Source: Duganella dendranthematis
GTDB taxonomy: Bacteria > Pseudomonadota > Gammaproteobacteria > Burkholderiales > Burkholderiaceae_D
DNA length: 64,000 nucleotides
Assembly: GCF_012849375.1 (NCBI RefSeq)
Contig: NZ_CP051684.1
Span: 5,518,001 to 5,582,000, forward strand
Direction of reading: 5' to 3'
A program made the translations under genes and the position numbers. Of this stretch, positions 11,571 through 22,297 are shown piece by piece. Numbering within the stretch: the first letter of the stretch is position 1; each line of letters starts with the position of its first letter. The notes beneath the pieces are model-generated. The model made no database searches. It had not been told where the DNA came from and saw only the letters and a program-made list of their open reading frames with translations.

Positions 11571-13032
11571 TTAAGAAGAACAGCTGACTTCCAGGTGACT
11601 TGCCCAGTCCGGGGCAAGGCGGCGTAATGCTCGTGCTCGGGCTGTTCGTCGTAGGGACGCTGCAATACCGCCAGCAAGCGCTCCACCTCGGAAAAGTCCT
11701 TATTTTGCGCCTTTTCAATGGCCACTTGGGCCAGATAGTTTCGCAGCACGTATTTGGGGTTGACTTGATTCATCGCAAGCGTGCGCGCCTGGTCGTCACT
11801 CTGTTCGGCGCGCAGGCGGGAACGGTAGCGCTCGGCCCAGGCGTCGAAAGCGGCACGGTCGATGAACAGGTCGCGCAACGGTTCGTCGCCGCTGGCGTCG
11901 GCCGCGCGCACGCCGCTCAGGCGGCGGAAGAACAGCGTGAAATCCACGCCTTCCAGCATCGCGAACATATCGTCCAGCAGTACGCGGTCGGTATCGAAGT
12001 GCTCATCCAGTACGGACAACCCCAGCTTGGCGTGCAGCAGTTCATCCAGCTTGGCGGCGAACTCCGGCTGGTAGACGTCCAGCGCCGCTTGCGTTTCTTC
12101 CACTTCGCCGATCAGCGGCAGCAGCGCTTGTGCCAGCGCGTAGCAATTCCAGTGGCCCACCTGCGGCTGGTTGGCGTAGGAATAGCGGCCTTGCTGGTCG
12201 GTGTGATTGCAGATGTGGTTGGCGTCGAACGCTTCCATAAAGCCGAACGGGCCGTAATCCAGCGTCAGGCCGAGGATCGACATATTGTCGGTGTTCATCA
12301 CGCCATGCATGAAGCCGACCGCTTGCCAGTGAGCGATCATGTGGGCGGTGCGGCGCGTGACTTCTTCCAGCAATGCGCGATAAGGATTGGCTTCCGCGCG
12401 CAACGCCGGATAAAAGCGGTCGATCACATAATTGGCCAGCACTTTCAGCTCATCGTTTTTCTTGCGGTAGTACCAGTGCTCGAACGAGCCGAAGCGCACG
12501 AACGACGGCGCCATGCGCACCACCACGGCCGAGGTTTCGGCGGCTTCGCGCATCACGCCCTGATCCGAACCGGCCACCGCCAGCGCGCGCGAGGTGGGAA
12601 TGCCCAGCGCATGCATGGCTTCCGAGCACAGGAATTCGCGGATCGACGAACGCAGCACGGCACGGCCGTCGCCCATGCGCGAGTAGGGCGTCAGGCCGGC
12701 GCCTTTCCATTGCAACTCCATCGGACCTTGCGCAGTGGCGACGTCGCCGAACAGGATGGCGCGGCCGTCACCCAGCTGACCGGCCCAGACGCCGAACTGG
12801 TGGCCGGAATACACGGCCGCCAGCGGCAGCGCACGGTCCGGCACGCTATTACCGATCAGAACCTCGACGCTGTCGGCCACTTCGGCCGGCGTCAGGCCGA
12901 GCAGCTGCGCGGCCGGCGCGCTGACGCCCACCAGGTAAGGGAAGGCAGCGGGGTCGGCATCAAGCGGGTGTAAAAAGCAGGCGGCAAAGACGCAAAAGAA
13001 TTGTCCAGCGGCAGGGTAGAGGCAGTAATGAT
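11571..13032 (-). CDS. selO: SelO protein adenylyltransferase, reading frame broken twice
   Basis: SelO pseudokinases transfer AMP from ATP to Ser/Thr/Tyr of proteins and act in oxidative stress. The central frame (11546-12931) carries [11 protein letters not shown], the Mg-binding region [19 protein letters not shown] and [11 protein letters not shown]. The true N-terminus [24 protein letters not shown] lies one frame away just upstream, and the true C-terminus [12 protein letters not shown], with the redox Cys typical of the family, one frame away downstream. Each junction is restored by one extra base, in the G-run at 12939-12941 and the G-run at 11611-11614. The start codon is unresolved; 13032 is approximate, with no good ATG seen. 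Confidence 0.85.
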
Positions 13033-13156
13033 GTGCTCCAGTTTGACTAAGCTTCGGATTTTACCGCAGCGAGCGAATGCGGCAGTGCAGCATCGAAAAC
13101 CGTTGACGCTGTTCAGGCGCGCATTCGACACTCTTTCTCATATATAGGAGACATGC

Positions 13157-14803
<1,647 letters not shown>

Positions 14804-14848
14804 ATCTGCTTGCGTGCATGAAACTGGGTTAAGTTCATAAATAAATAG

Positions 14849-14868
14849 TTTGACTCCTAACGGTCAAA
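14849..14868. repeat. Short inverted repeat upstream of the chemoreceptor
   Basis: TTTGAC (14849-14854) and GTCAAA (14863-14868) are perfect inverted copies separated by eight bases, in an AT-rich part of the gap before the receptor gene. It could be an operator; no regulator is identified. Confidence 0.35.
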
Positions 14869-15004
14869 GCTATTACATTATTGCCCTACGGCACTTTTAA
14901 GGCCGCCCCGGCCAACCCAGGCGCGCACTCCAGCACAGCACTCCGCAGGCGATAGGTTATCTATTCGACACGCTCCCGGTCCATTCTACAGACGAGAAAA
15001 CGAT

Positions 15005-16618
15005 ATGTTCAATAGCATAACCATTCGCACGCGCCTGATCGCGACCATGTCCGTCATCGGTATCTTGATGCTGGTGCTCGGTGTCCTCAGCATCTTCGGC
15101 ATGAATACCGTCAACTTCGCCCTGAAGGACGTGTATTCGAATCAGATGGCTTCGACCATCGCACTGGGCAACGCCAAGAATTTCCTCAACCGCTCGCGTT
15201 TTGTCATCGATCGCGGCGTGTTCCATCCGGAGGCGCCGGACCTCGAAAAAACCCTGTCGCGCGCCGAGGGCTTCCTCAACGATTCTGACAAATCGTGGAA
15301 AGGCTATCTGGCGCTGCCGTTGGGCGATGAAGAGAAAGTGCTGGCCAACGACCTGAACGCCAAGCGCACGCTGTACCGCGCCGAACTGGTCGCCCTGATC
15401 ACCGCGCTGCGCGCCAAGGACGCCGACAAAATCGAAAATCTGTCGATGAAAACCCTTTCGGCCCAGTTCGGCATTTTTGATGCCGCCTCAGTCAAGCTGG
15501 AAGACTACCAGCTGACTTCGGCCAAGCACCACTATGACGACAGCCAGTCCTTCTTCTCGACCTTTACCAAGGGCTACACCGTGGCGCTGGTATTCGGCGC
15601 GGCGCTGATCATCTTCTCGGCCATCCGCCTGCTGAGCGCCATCCTGCGTCCGCTGGAACACGCACTGGGCCACTTCGACCAGATCGCCGCCGGCAATTTG
15701 TCGAACCAGATCGACGTCTCGCGTAACGATGAAATGGGCAAGCTGATGAAGGGCCTGACCAAAATGCAGGACCAGATGTCCAGCACCGTCAGCAGCATCC
15801 GCACCGGCAGCAGCGCGATTGCCACCGCCAGCGCGGAAATCGCTTCGGGCAATCTGGACCTGTCGCGCCGCACCGAGAACCAGGCCGCCGCACTGGAAGA
15901 AACCGCATCGTCGCTGGAAGAACTGACCTCGACCGTGCGTCAGAACGCCGACAACGCCCGTCAAGCCAATCAACTGGCGCTGAGCGCGCAGGACGTGGCA
16001 GGCAAGGGCGGCCAGTTGGTGTCGCAGGTGGTGGACACCATGGGCAACATCAACACCTCGTCGCGTAAGATTGCCGACATTATTGGCGTGATCGATGGCA
16101 TCGCCTTCCAGACCAACATCCTGGCGCTGAATGCAGCGGTGGAAGCGGCCCGTGCCGGCGAACAAGGCCGTGGTTTCGCAGTGGTGGCGACTGAAGTGCG
16201 TAATCTGGCGCAGCGTTCGGCTGCGGCAGCCAAGGAAATCAAGGAACTGATTACGGAGTCGGTGTCGCAGGTTGATGCTGGTAATCAGCTGGTCGATAGG
16301 GCCGGCGCCACGATGAATGACATCGTCAGCAGCGTGGAGCGCGTGACCAGCATCATGACCGAGATCATGGTCGCCGGCGAAGAGCAAAGCGAAGGCATCA
16401 ACCAGATCAACCAGGCCATCGTGTCGATGGACGAAGTGACGCAGCAGAATGCGGCGCTGGTGGAAGAGGCGGCAGCAGCAGCCAACGCGATGCAGGAGCA
16501 GGCGGCGCAGCTGGAAGAGATGGTCAGCACCTTCAAGCTGGACACCAACACCACGCAGCGTCTCGGCGGCGGCAACCGTCCGGCCTTGCGCAGTCCGGCA
16601 CTGGCGCTGGGCCAGTAA
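15005..16618 (+). CDS. Methyl-accepting chemotaxis protein, Tar-like transmembrane type
   Basis: The 537-residue chemoreceptor has TM1 at about 11-33, a periplasmic helical sensor domain of about 155 residues, TM2 at about 189-212 (YTVALVFGAALIIFSAIRLL), a HAMP domain to about 265, and a signalling domain whose hairpin tip reads FQTNILALNAAVEAARAGEQ. Methylation helices with Glu/Gln pairs are present. It sends ligand state to the CheA/CheW complex. The tail RSPALALGQ lacks the NWETF-type CheR/CheB tether. The gene is alone, followed by a REP-like element and the convergent MFS gene. Confidence 0.95.
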   Translation: MFNSITIRTRLIATMSVIGILMLVLGVLSIFGMNTVNFALKDVYSNQMASTIALGNAKNFLNRSRFVIDRGVFHPEAPDLEKTLSRAEGFLNDSDKSWKGYLALPLGDEEKVLANDLNAKRTLYRAELVALITALRAKDADKIENLSMKTLSAQFGIFDAASVKLEDYQLTSAKHHYDDSQSFFSTFTKGYTVALVFGAALIIFSAIRLLSAILRPLEHALGHFDQIAAGNLSNQIDVSRNDEMGKLMKGLTKMQDQMSSTVSSIRTGSSAIATASAEIASGNLDLSRRTENQAAALEETASSLEELTSTVRQNADNARQANQLALSAQDVAGKGGQLVSQVVDTMGNINTSSRKIADIIGVIDGIAFQTNILALNAAVEAARAGEQGRGFAVVATEVRNLAQRSAAAAKEIKELITESVSQVDAGNQLVDRAGATMNDIVSSVERVTSIMTEIMVAGEEQSEGINQINQAIVSMDEVTQQNAALVEEAAAAANAMQEQAAQLEEMVSTFKLDTNTTQRLGGGNRPALRSPALALGQ

Positions 16619-16623
16619 CATAC

Positions 16624-16684
16624 GTCGCTCCCGCGCAGGCGGGAGCCCATATTCGGCACGGACTCCCGCGTGCGCGGGAGCGAC
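16624..16684. repeat. REP/BIME-like double hairpin between convergent genes
   Basis: GTCGCTCCCGC (16624-16634) and its exact inverse GCGGGAGCGAC (16674-16684) bracket a space of about 40 bases. Each arm is also a local hairpin (GCTCCCGC/GCGGGAGC and CTCCCGC/GCGGGAG). It lies between two gene 3' ends, as does the related hairpin at 2043-2060. Confidence 0.7.
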
Positions 16685-16687
16685 ATG

Positions 16688-18094
16688 CTAGCGCTTGACG
16701 GTGGTCGTCGTCGCCAGCGGTACTTCCGGCAGGAAGGCGAGCATCAGCAGTCCTAATCCCACCATCACGGTGCCGACGCCGAAGATCTGGCCGATGGCGT
16801 GACGGTAGAGCGCGGCGTTGGCCGCATTGGCCGCCTGGCCGTGCAGCTGCTGCGCCAGGATCGCGCCGGAACCCGTTACGCCGATCAACCCGCCCAACGA
16901 GCGGAAAAAGCCCAGCATCGCCGTGCCGACACCGCGTCGCGCAGCGGGCAGGGCGTTCTGCACCGCCATTGTCATATTCGGCATCACCAGGCCGAGGCCC
17001 ATGCCCAGCACGAAGATAGCCGGCTCCAGGACCGCGTAGCCCGCCGAGGCGGCAATACCCCAGGCCAGCACGCCGAACGACAGCGTGGCCAGCGTCAGGC
17101 CGACCACCTGCGCCGGTTTGTAGCGGCCGGACTTGGCCAGCACGCGGCCGCCCAGCGCGGACGAGATCACAAGACCCACCATCATCGGCATGGTCAGCAG
17201 ACCCGAGCTGGCCGGCGACACTCCCATCACCAACTGGAACAGCAGCGGAAAGAACACGCTGGAACCCATCATGCCGACGAAGGTCAGCGCCAGCACCACG
17301 CTGGCGACGTTGAACACCCGATTGTCGAACAGGTCCGGCGGCAGCACCGGCTCCGGCACGCGCCGCACATGCCACACCAACACCACGGCCAGCAGCACCG
17401 CGAGCGCACCCAGCCAGCGGACCTGCTGGCCTTTCCACGGCCATTCTGTGCCGCCCAGCGCCAGCACCAGCAGCGCCGCCGTAATAGCGCCGGTCAGCAG
17501 TACGGAGCCGAGATAATCGATCTTGTGTGCATTGTGCGGCTTATCGTGCGGCATCGATTTGGCGATCAGGTACAGCGCCACCGCGCCAATCGGCAGGTTG
17601 ACGTAGAAAATCCAATGCCACGACAGCCAGTCGGTCAGCAGCCCGCCCAGCACCGGACCCAGCACGCTGGTCAGCGCATACACGGCGGCGATGCTGCCCT
17701 GGCGCTTGCCGCGCTCGGCCGGCGGCACCAGGTCGCCGATGACGATCTGCGCCAGCGGCATGAAGCCGCCCGCGCCCAGACCCTGAATGGCGCGGAAGGC
17801 GATCAGTTCGGCCATGTTCTGCGCCAGCCCGCACAGCGCCGAGCCGACCAGGAAGGTAATGATGGCGGTGTACAGCAGCGGCCTGCGGCCATATTGGTCG
17901 CTCAGCTTGCCGTACAGCGGCATGGTGGCGGTGGATGCCAGCACGTAGGCGGTGACCACCCACGACAGGTGGGCCACGCCACCCAGCTCGGACACGATGC
18001 GCGGCAGCGCGGTGGCGACGATGCTCTGGTCGAGCGCCGCCAGGCTGATCATGGTGACCAGGCCGAAATAGATTTTACGGATGGAGGTATTCAT
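16688..18094 (-). CDS. MFS multidrug efflux transporter, DHA2 (EmrB/QacA) family
   Basis: The 468-residue protein has about 14 hydrophobic segments. Motif A is LYGKLSDQYGRRPLLYTA, the membrane-embedded acid of TM1 is in SLAALDQSIVATALP (the DHA2 signature LD.TIVN.ALP), and a motif-C-like Gly/Pro segment VLGPVLGGLL lies in TM5. Such pumps expel drugs or toxic lipids by proton antiport across the inner membrane. Its start directly abuts the stop of the marR-type gene, so the two form an operon under the palindromic operator at 18545-18569. Confidence 0.92.
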   Translation of the reverse strand: MNTSIRKIYFGLVTMISLAALDQSIVATALPRIVSELGGVAHLSWVVTAYVLASTATMPLYGKLSDQYGRRPLLYTAIITFLVGSALCGLAQNMAELIAFRAIQGLGAGGFMPLAQIVIGDLVPPAERGKRQGSIAAVYALTSVLGPVLGGLLTDWLSWHWIFYVNLPIGAVALYLIAKSMPHDKPHNAHKIDYLGSVLLTGAITAALLVLALGGTEWPWKGQQVRWLGALAVLLAVVLVWHVRRVPEPVLPPDLFDNRVFNVASVVLALTFVGMMGSSVFFPLLFQLVMGVSPASSGLLTMPMMVGLVISSALGGRVLAKSGRYKPAQVVGLTLATLSFGVLAWGIAASAGYAVLEPAIFVLGMGLGLVMPNMTMAVQNALPAARRGVGTAMLGFFRSLGGLIGVTGSGAILAQQLHGQAANAANAALYRHAIGQIFGVGTVMVGLGLLMLAFLPEVPLATTTTVKR

Positions 18095-18538
18095 TTATTC
18101 GCCGATTTCATTCAGGTACACCAGGGCATTGCGCAGTGCGGCCGCGCCTTCCGGCGGCAGCTGCGACAGCCGCCGCGCCAGCCAGTCGAGCCGCCGGGCG
18201 CGGATTTCCGTCAACAACGCCGTGCCGTGCTCGGTCAGCAGCAGGCCGCTGCGGCGGCGATCGTCCGGATCCGGGGCGTCGCGCCTGACCAGGTTGAGCG
18301 CTTCCAGCGCCTTGATGTGGCCACTCATGGTCGGCCCGCGCAGCTTTTCCTGCCGCGCCAGCTCGGCCACGCCGATGCCCGGCTGGCGGCTGATGGTGGA
18401 AATCAGCATTTTCTGCTGCAAGGTCAGCCCGGACGGATCGTTGTCGCTCTCCTGGCGCAAGCGGCGGAATACGTGGTGCAGGGCGGTGCGCAACTCGTCG
18501 GCCAGGGCGATTGCTTGCGGGGACAGGTCTGGGCTCAT
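18095..18538 (-). CDS. MarR family transcriptional repressor
   Basis: The 147-residue protein has the winged helix-turn-helix of MarR: QQKMLISTISRQPGIGVAELARQ, then LRGPTMSGHIKALEALNLVRRDAPDPDDRRRSGLLLTEHG, with the wing motif DPDDRRRSGL. It probably binds the 25-bp palindrome just upstream of its own start and represses itself and the adjoining MFS pump until a toxic ligand is bound. It directly precedes the pump gene without a gap. Confidence 0.93.
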   Translation of the reverse strand: MSPDLSPQAIALADELRTALHHVFRRLRQESDNDPSGLTLQQKMLISTISRQPGIGVAELARQEKLRGPTMSGHIKALEALNLVRRDAPDPDDRRRSGLLLTEHGTALLTEIRARRLDWLARRLSQLPPEGAAALRNALVYLNEIGE

Positions 18539-18544
18539 GGTTAA

Positions 18545-18569
18545 ATAGATAGGTAGGCTACCTATCTAT
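18545..18569. promoter_or_regulatory. 25-bp perfect palindrome, likely MarR operator
   Basis: ATAGATAGGTAG at 18545-18556 and its exact inverse at 18558-18569 flank a single central base. The site lies six bases upstream of the marR-type start and would block its promoter or ribosome loading when occupied. Confidence 0.8.
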
Positions 18570-18600
18570 GTTAGTCCGAGCCGCCGGCAAATTCAAGGCG

Positions 18601-18625
18601 AAAAAAAAGCCCGGGTAACCGGGCT
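18601..18625 (-). terminator. Rho-independent terminator of the DUF4197 gene
   Basis: GCCCGG and CCGGGC pair around GTAA (18609-18624), with a run of eight A on the plus strand that reads as T on the minus-strand transcript. Confidence 0.85.
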
Positions 18626-18641
18626 GAGGGGAGGAGGCAAC

Positions 18642-19334
18642 TTACTTGAGGGCGCCGAACACTTTGCCGATCAGCTTGCTGCCGGTGCCGAGCGGGTCGG
18701 CGCGGATGGCTTTTTCTTCCTCAGCGATCATGGTGTACAGGCCATCCAGCGCGCGCTGGGTGACGTAGCCCTCGACGGTGGCCTGGTCCTTGGCCAGCAT
18801 GCCCATCTTCGGCGCCAGGCTCATGGCGGCGTTGTACTTGGTGGCGACGCCGGAGCGGTCGGTGACTTTCTTCACCACCGGCAGAAATTGCACCGCCAGC
18901 TTGTCCTGCGTCTTGGCGCGGAAGAAATCGGTAACGGAAGTGTCGCCGCCGGTCAGGATGTTCTTGGCGTCGCTGATGGACATCGACTTGACGGCGTCGA
19001 TCAGCAGCGGCTTGGCCATCGGCACGGCGGATTCGGCAGCGCGGTTCATCTGCACCACCAGGTCGTCCAGTTGCTGGCCCTTGCCGGTCATCTTCAGGAT
19101 CGGCCGCGCCTGCTCCAGGATCTTGGGCAGCGGGATGCGCACCTTGGCGTTGTCGAGGAAGCCACCTTCCGCGCCCAGCTTGCTGACGGCGGCGTTCGAG
19201 CCGGTCTCCAGCGCCGCCTTCAGGCCGCTGGATGCATCCTGGTTGCTGAGGTCGGACAGCGAGATCGCATACGCGCTGGCGGCCAGCAGGCTCATCGGAA
19301 TCAACAGGGCGATCGTACGGCGGGATATACACAT
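18642..19334 (-). CDS. DUF4197 domain secreted protein
   Basis: The 230-residue protein starts with a signal peptide (RRTIALLIPMSLLAASAYA) and then matches DUF4197: ISLSDLSNQDASSGLKAALETG, GFLDNAKVRIPLPKIL, DAKNILTGGDTSVTDFFRAKT and the C-terminal DGLYTMIAEEEKAIRADP. The domain is all-helical and likely periplasmic; no activity is established. The gene has its own terminator and stands alone. Confidence 0.9.
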   Translation of the reverse strand: MCISRRTIALLIPMSLLAASAYAISLSDLSNQDASSGLKAALETGSNAAVSKLGAEGGFLDNAKVRIPLPKILEQARPILKMTGKGQQLDDLVVQMNRAAESAVPMAKPLLIDAVKSMSISDAKNILTGGDTSVTDFFRAKTQDKLAVQFLPVVKKVTDRSGVATKYNAAMSLAPKMGMLAKDQATVEGYVTQRALDGLYTMIAEEEKAIRADPLGTGSKLIGKVFGALK

Positions 19335-19384
19335 GGTCAGTAACGCTGTGAGTTGGCAATACTGCTACTGTACTCCTCCAGCAC

Positions 19385-20908
19385 TCACGCCGCCAGCGCC
19401 GGGATTTCGCGCGCCAGCCGTTCCAGCAGACGGTCGCACTGGAACACGCTCAGCGTGCGGCGCGCATCGCCTTCGCCGATGTCGATCACTTCGTCCATTT
19501 CGCTACGCGGATCGCCTTGCGCGCTGGCGTTGCGCATCATCTTGGGGGCGCCGAAACGGTGGCTGTCCTCGATGGTCATGATGTTTTCCACCGCGTCCAC
19601 CATCAGGCCGTAACATTCGTCGCCGCGCTCCACCACCAGGATCTTCGCCAGCCCACTGTCTTCCAGCGGCGCCATCTGGTACAGGCTGCGCAGGTCGATC
19701 ACGCTGACCATCTGCTGCCGCAGGTTCAGCATGCCGCGCATAAAGCCGGGCAGGCCGGGCGGCCGGGTCAGCTCACCCACGCTGAGGTCGATAATCTCGC
19801 GCACCTGCTTGATTTCCACCGCGTAGCTGTTTTCCAGCGCAAAGGTGATGTAGACCTGACGCTGGCTGCGGCGCGCATCCCGCCGGTCGTTCTTGGCCAG
19901 CAACTCCTCATCCTTGGGATACAGGTTGGCGTGGCCGGTGCGCATCTCCTTGATCTCGTTGCTGGAGAAAATCTGCCGGTGATCGAGGAAGAAGATATCG
20001 CCCAGCTGCGGCCGCGACAGGCAGCCGCCGAACATGCCGGCGCGCGCCTTGCTCAGCAGCGGAATCGGCATCACTTCTTCGCTGTAGAAATTGATGATGT
20101 TGTCGACCGAGTCGACCAGGAAGCCGATGGTGGCGTCGTCGATGCGGGCCACGATGATGCGCTGGTCAGTGGTGGCGGCCGCGGCGTCGGCCTGCGCGCG
20201 GGTCGGCGCGGCATTCAGCAGCGTGGCGAAATCCACCACCGCCACCGGCGCGCCACGGAAGTTGATGCGGCCCAGACACAGCGCGCTGTTCAGCACCGAC
20301 GCCTGCAATTCCGGCACACGGATAATTTCCTGGATGGCCGCCATCTCGAACGCAAACGACGACGGGCCGGCGCGGAAGCTGACGCACTGGCGCCGTTCGC
20401 CGTGGTGGCGCCGGGTTTCCTTGTCGGCGCACTGGATGGCGCGCACCTGCGGCACGTTTTCGATGTGGATCAGCGTATCGGGATCGAGGATCTGCACCAG
20501 CCGCGCACCGTGGTCGAGCAGGATGGTGCCAGCCACCACGCCGTGCTGTTCGCCATCGGTGTAAGCCAGCCGGCTGCGCTGTTCTGGCCGCACGCGCAGG
20601 ATTTCGCCGGTGGCGTCGAACAGGATGCCGATTAATACGCCTTCGTAATCGAGGATGGCGATCTTGTCGGTCGGCAGCGCACCACGCGCGCTTGGATCGA
20701 ACACCCGGCCCAGGTTGACCACCGGGATCACGCTGCCGCGCAAGGTGAACACACCTTCCAGGAATTTCGGCGACAGCGGCAGCGCCGACACCTTGTCCGG
20801 GTAGTTGACCACCTCGCGGAAGCAACTGGCGGGCAGGGCGAACTCATCGCCGCCAAGCACGAAGGAGCCAAACAATTCAGTACAGGTAACCGCCGAGGCA
20901 TCAGGCAT
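19385..20908 (-). CDS. Protein with three CheW domains
   Basis: The 507-residue protein holds three CheW/SH3-like modules, about 8-150, 172-325 and 348-500. Each shows the docking pattern: SPKFLEGVFTLRGSVIPVVNL, CLGRINFRGAPVAVVDF and LPGFMRGMLNLRQQMVSVIDL. CheW couples receptors to the kinase CheA; tandem CheW modules could build unusual array lattices or link several receptors. No kinase or response-regulator domain is present. It is the last gene of the PAS receptor-cheR-cheD-cheW operon and overlaps the cheD end by eight bases. Confidence 0.9.
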   Translation of the reverse strand: MPDASAVTCTELFGSFVLGGDEFALPASCFREVVNYPDKVSALPLSPKFLEGVFTLRGSVIPVVNLGRVFDPSARGALPTDKIAILDYEGVLIGILFDATGEILRVRPEQRSRLAYTDGEQHGVVAGTILLDHGARLVQILDPDTLIHIENVPQVRAIQCADKETRRHHGERRQCVSFRAGPSSFAFEMAAIQEIIRVPELQASVLNSALCLGRINFRGAPVAVVDFATLLNAAPTRAQADAAAATTDQRIIVARIDDATIGFLVDSVDNIINFYSEEVMPIPLLSKARAGMFGGCLSRPQLGDIFFLDHRQIFSSNEIKEMRTGHANLYPKDEELLAKNDRRDARRSQRQVYITFALENSYAVEIKQVREIIDLSVGELTRPPGLPGFMRGMLNLRQQMVSVIDLRSLYQMAPLEDSGLAKILVVERGDECYGLMVDAVENIMTIEDSHRFGAPKMMRNASAQGDPRSEMDEVIDIGEGDARRTLSVFQCDRLLERLAREIPALAA

Positions 20909-21470
20909 GCGTGGCTCCGGAGCAATTGGTGACGATTTCCTGCACGGCGTAGGTGCAGGTGGCGCAATCGATGGTCAGCGTGCGGCCGCACTTGCCGCCG
21001 ATGCGGCAATAGCTGACGTTCAATCCAAACTTGCGCAGATGCTTGCGCGCCGCATCGGCGTTTTGCTGGCCGATCTGCAAGCGGCTGGAGCAGCTGTTCA
21101 GCATGGTGGCGCCGCCGGCGATCACCACTTCGATATCGGCGAAGTCCTCCTCGCTGGCGCCCAGCAGGCGCAGCAGCGATGGCACGGCCTGGTTGACGTA
21201 GCGCGCGCCAAACTCGTCGGCCATCTGCGGGCATTCCGGCAGCAGGCAGTGCGCCAGCGCGCACTGGCCGCGTTTCTTCCAGATCAGCGCGATGCCAACG
21301 CAGGAACCCAGCAGCGCTTGCAACTGATCGGTGCGGGCGCCCAGTTTCAATTGGCCCATGGCCACTTGCAGCGGTGCGCGCCGGCCGTCGTCTGCCCGTT
21401 CCGGAATCGCCCACGGCATCGCGGCGCCAGCCGCAGGCCGTTGTACGGGAGTGTTGAAGAGTGCTTGCAT
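20901..21470 (-). CDS. cheD: Chemoreceptor glutamine deamidase CheD
   Basis: CheD deamidates specific Gln residues of chemoreceptors. The 189-residue protein has the catalytic Cys in LLGSCVGIALIWKKRG and the His in CALAHCLLPE, then VVIAGGATML, IGQQNADAARKHL and the GGKCGRTL motif. Several extra Cys near the C-terminus (CGRTLTIDCATCTY and NCSGATHA) are not usual and could bind metal or form disulfides. Codons overlap the triple-CheW start; cheR ends 9 bases upstream. Confidence 0.9.
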   Translation of the reverse strand: MQALFNTPVQRPAAGAAMPWAIPERADDGRRAPLQVAMGQLKLGARTDQLQALLGSCVGIALIWKKRGQCALAHCLLPECPQMADEFGARYVNQAVPSLLRLLGASEEDFADIEVVIAGGATMLNSCSSRLQIGQQNADAARKHLRKFGLNVSYCRIGGKCGRTLTIDCATCTYAVQEIVTNCSGATHA

Positions 21471-21479
21471 GTTGACCGC

Positions 21480-22295
21480 CTATTCCATTCGATAAATCAT
21501 CGGCCGGTCGAACTGGTAGGCGGTGTTGAGGCCAGTGATCGATTCGGATTCGCCCACAATCATGATTGCGTGGGATGCCATACTCAAACGCGCTTGCTGG
21601 AGGATGGTCTGCTGCTGTTCCTGATCGAAATAAATCAGGACATTGCGCAGGAACACCAAGTCAAACTGTTTGGCGGGCTTCAAAGGAGTCAGCAGGTTAT
21701 GTTGGGCCAACTCCACGTTTTTTTTCAGTGCATCGACTACCCGCAAGCCGTTGGCGCTTGGGCGGAAATACTTTTTGACCCAGTCCGGATGGGTGGACTG
21801 GATGCGCTCGACCGAGCGGCCGGTGTACTGGCCGTCGCGCGCCAGCGCCAGAATCTGCTGCGAAATATCGGTCGCATGGATCTGGTAACCGAAGCCGGCA
21901 TTGGCCGCGGCGAATTCCTCGCACAGAATCGCCATCGAATACAGTTCCTCGCCGCTGGACGAGGCTGCGGACCACACCTTCAGGCGCTTGCCCGGATGCG
22001 CGGCCCACCACTGCGGCAGGAATTCCTTCTCGACGTAATCCCACACTTGCGGCGTGCGGAAGAACAGCGTGTCGTTGGTGGTCACCAGATCGATAAAGTG
22101 CGGTACCTCGGCGCGGTCCTGTTCCACCTTGTCCAGATACGCCTGGTAACTGCCCAGGTTAAGCGCCTGCACGCGCGGGCGCAGGCGCCGCTCCAGCAGC
22201 ACGCTCTTGCGCTCGGTCATGGCGATGCCGGTGTGCTTGCGCACCAGCGCGATCAGCGCGCTCAGCGTCGCAGGGCTAAAGCCGGTGGCTTCCAT
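21480..22295 (-). CDS. cheR: Chemotaxis protein methyltransferase CheR
   Basis: The 271-residue enzyme transfers methyl groups from S-adenosylmethionine to Glu residues of receptors. The N-terminal helical domain (LIALVRKHTGIAMTERKSVLLERRL) is followed by the FRTPQVW motif and a SAM-binding fold with WSAASSSGEELYSMA, IHATDISQQIL and VFLRNVLIYFD. It sits two bases from the end of the PAS receptor gene, with which it is surely cotranscribed, so that receptor is its probable target. Confidence 0.95.
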   Translation of the reverse strand: MEATGFSPATLSALIALVRKHTGIAMTERKSVLLERRLRPRVQALNLGSYQAYLDKVEQDRAEVPHFIDLVTTNDTLFFRTPQVWDYVEKEFLPQWWAAHPGKRLKVWSAASSSGEELYSMAILCEEFAAANAGFGYQIHATDISQQILALARDGQYTGRSVERIQSTHPDWVKKYFRPSANGLRVVDALKKNVELAQHNLLTPLKPAKQFDLVFLRNVLIYFDQEQQQTILQQARLSMASHAIMIVGESESITGLNTAYQFDRPMIYRME

Positions 22296-22297
22296 GG

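Noticed and set aside
14865..14891. Sigma-28-like pattern (TCAA, 15 bases, GCC) before the chemoreceptor
   Set aside because: Only the first three bases of the -10 element match; the rest differs from the flagellar consensus.
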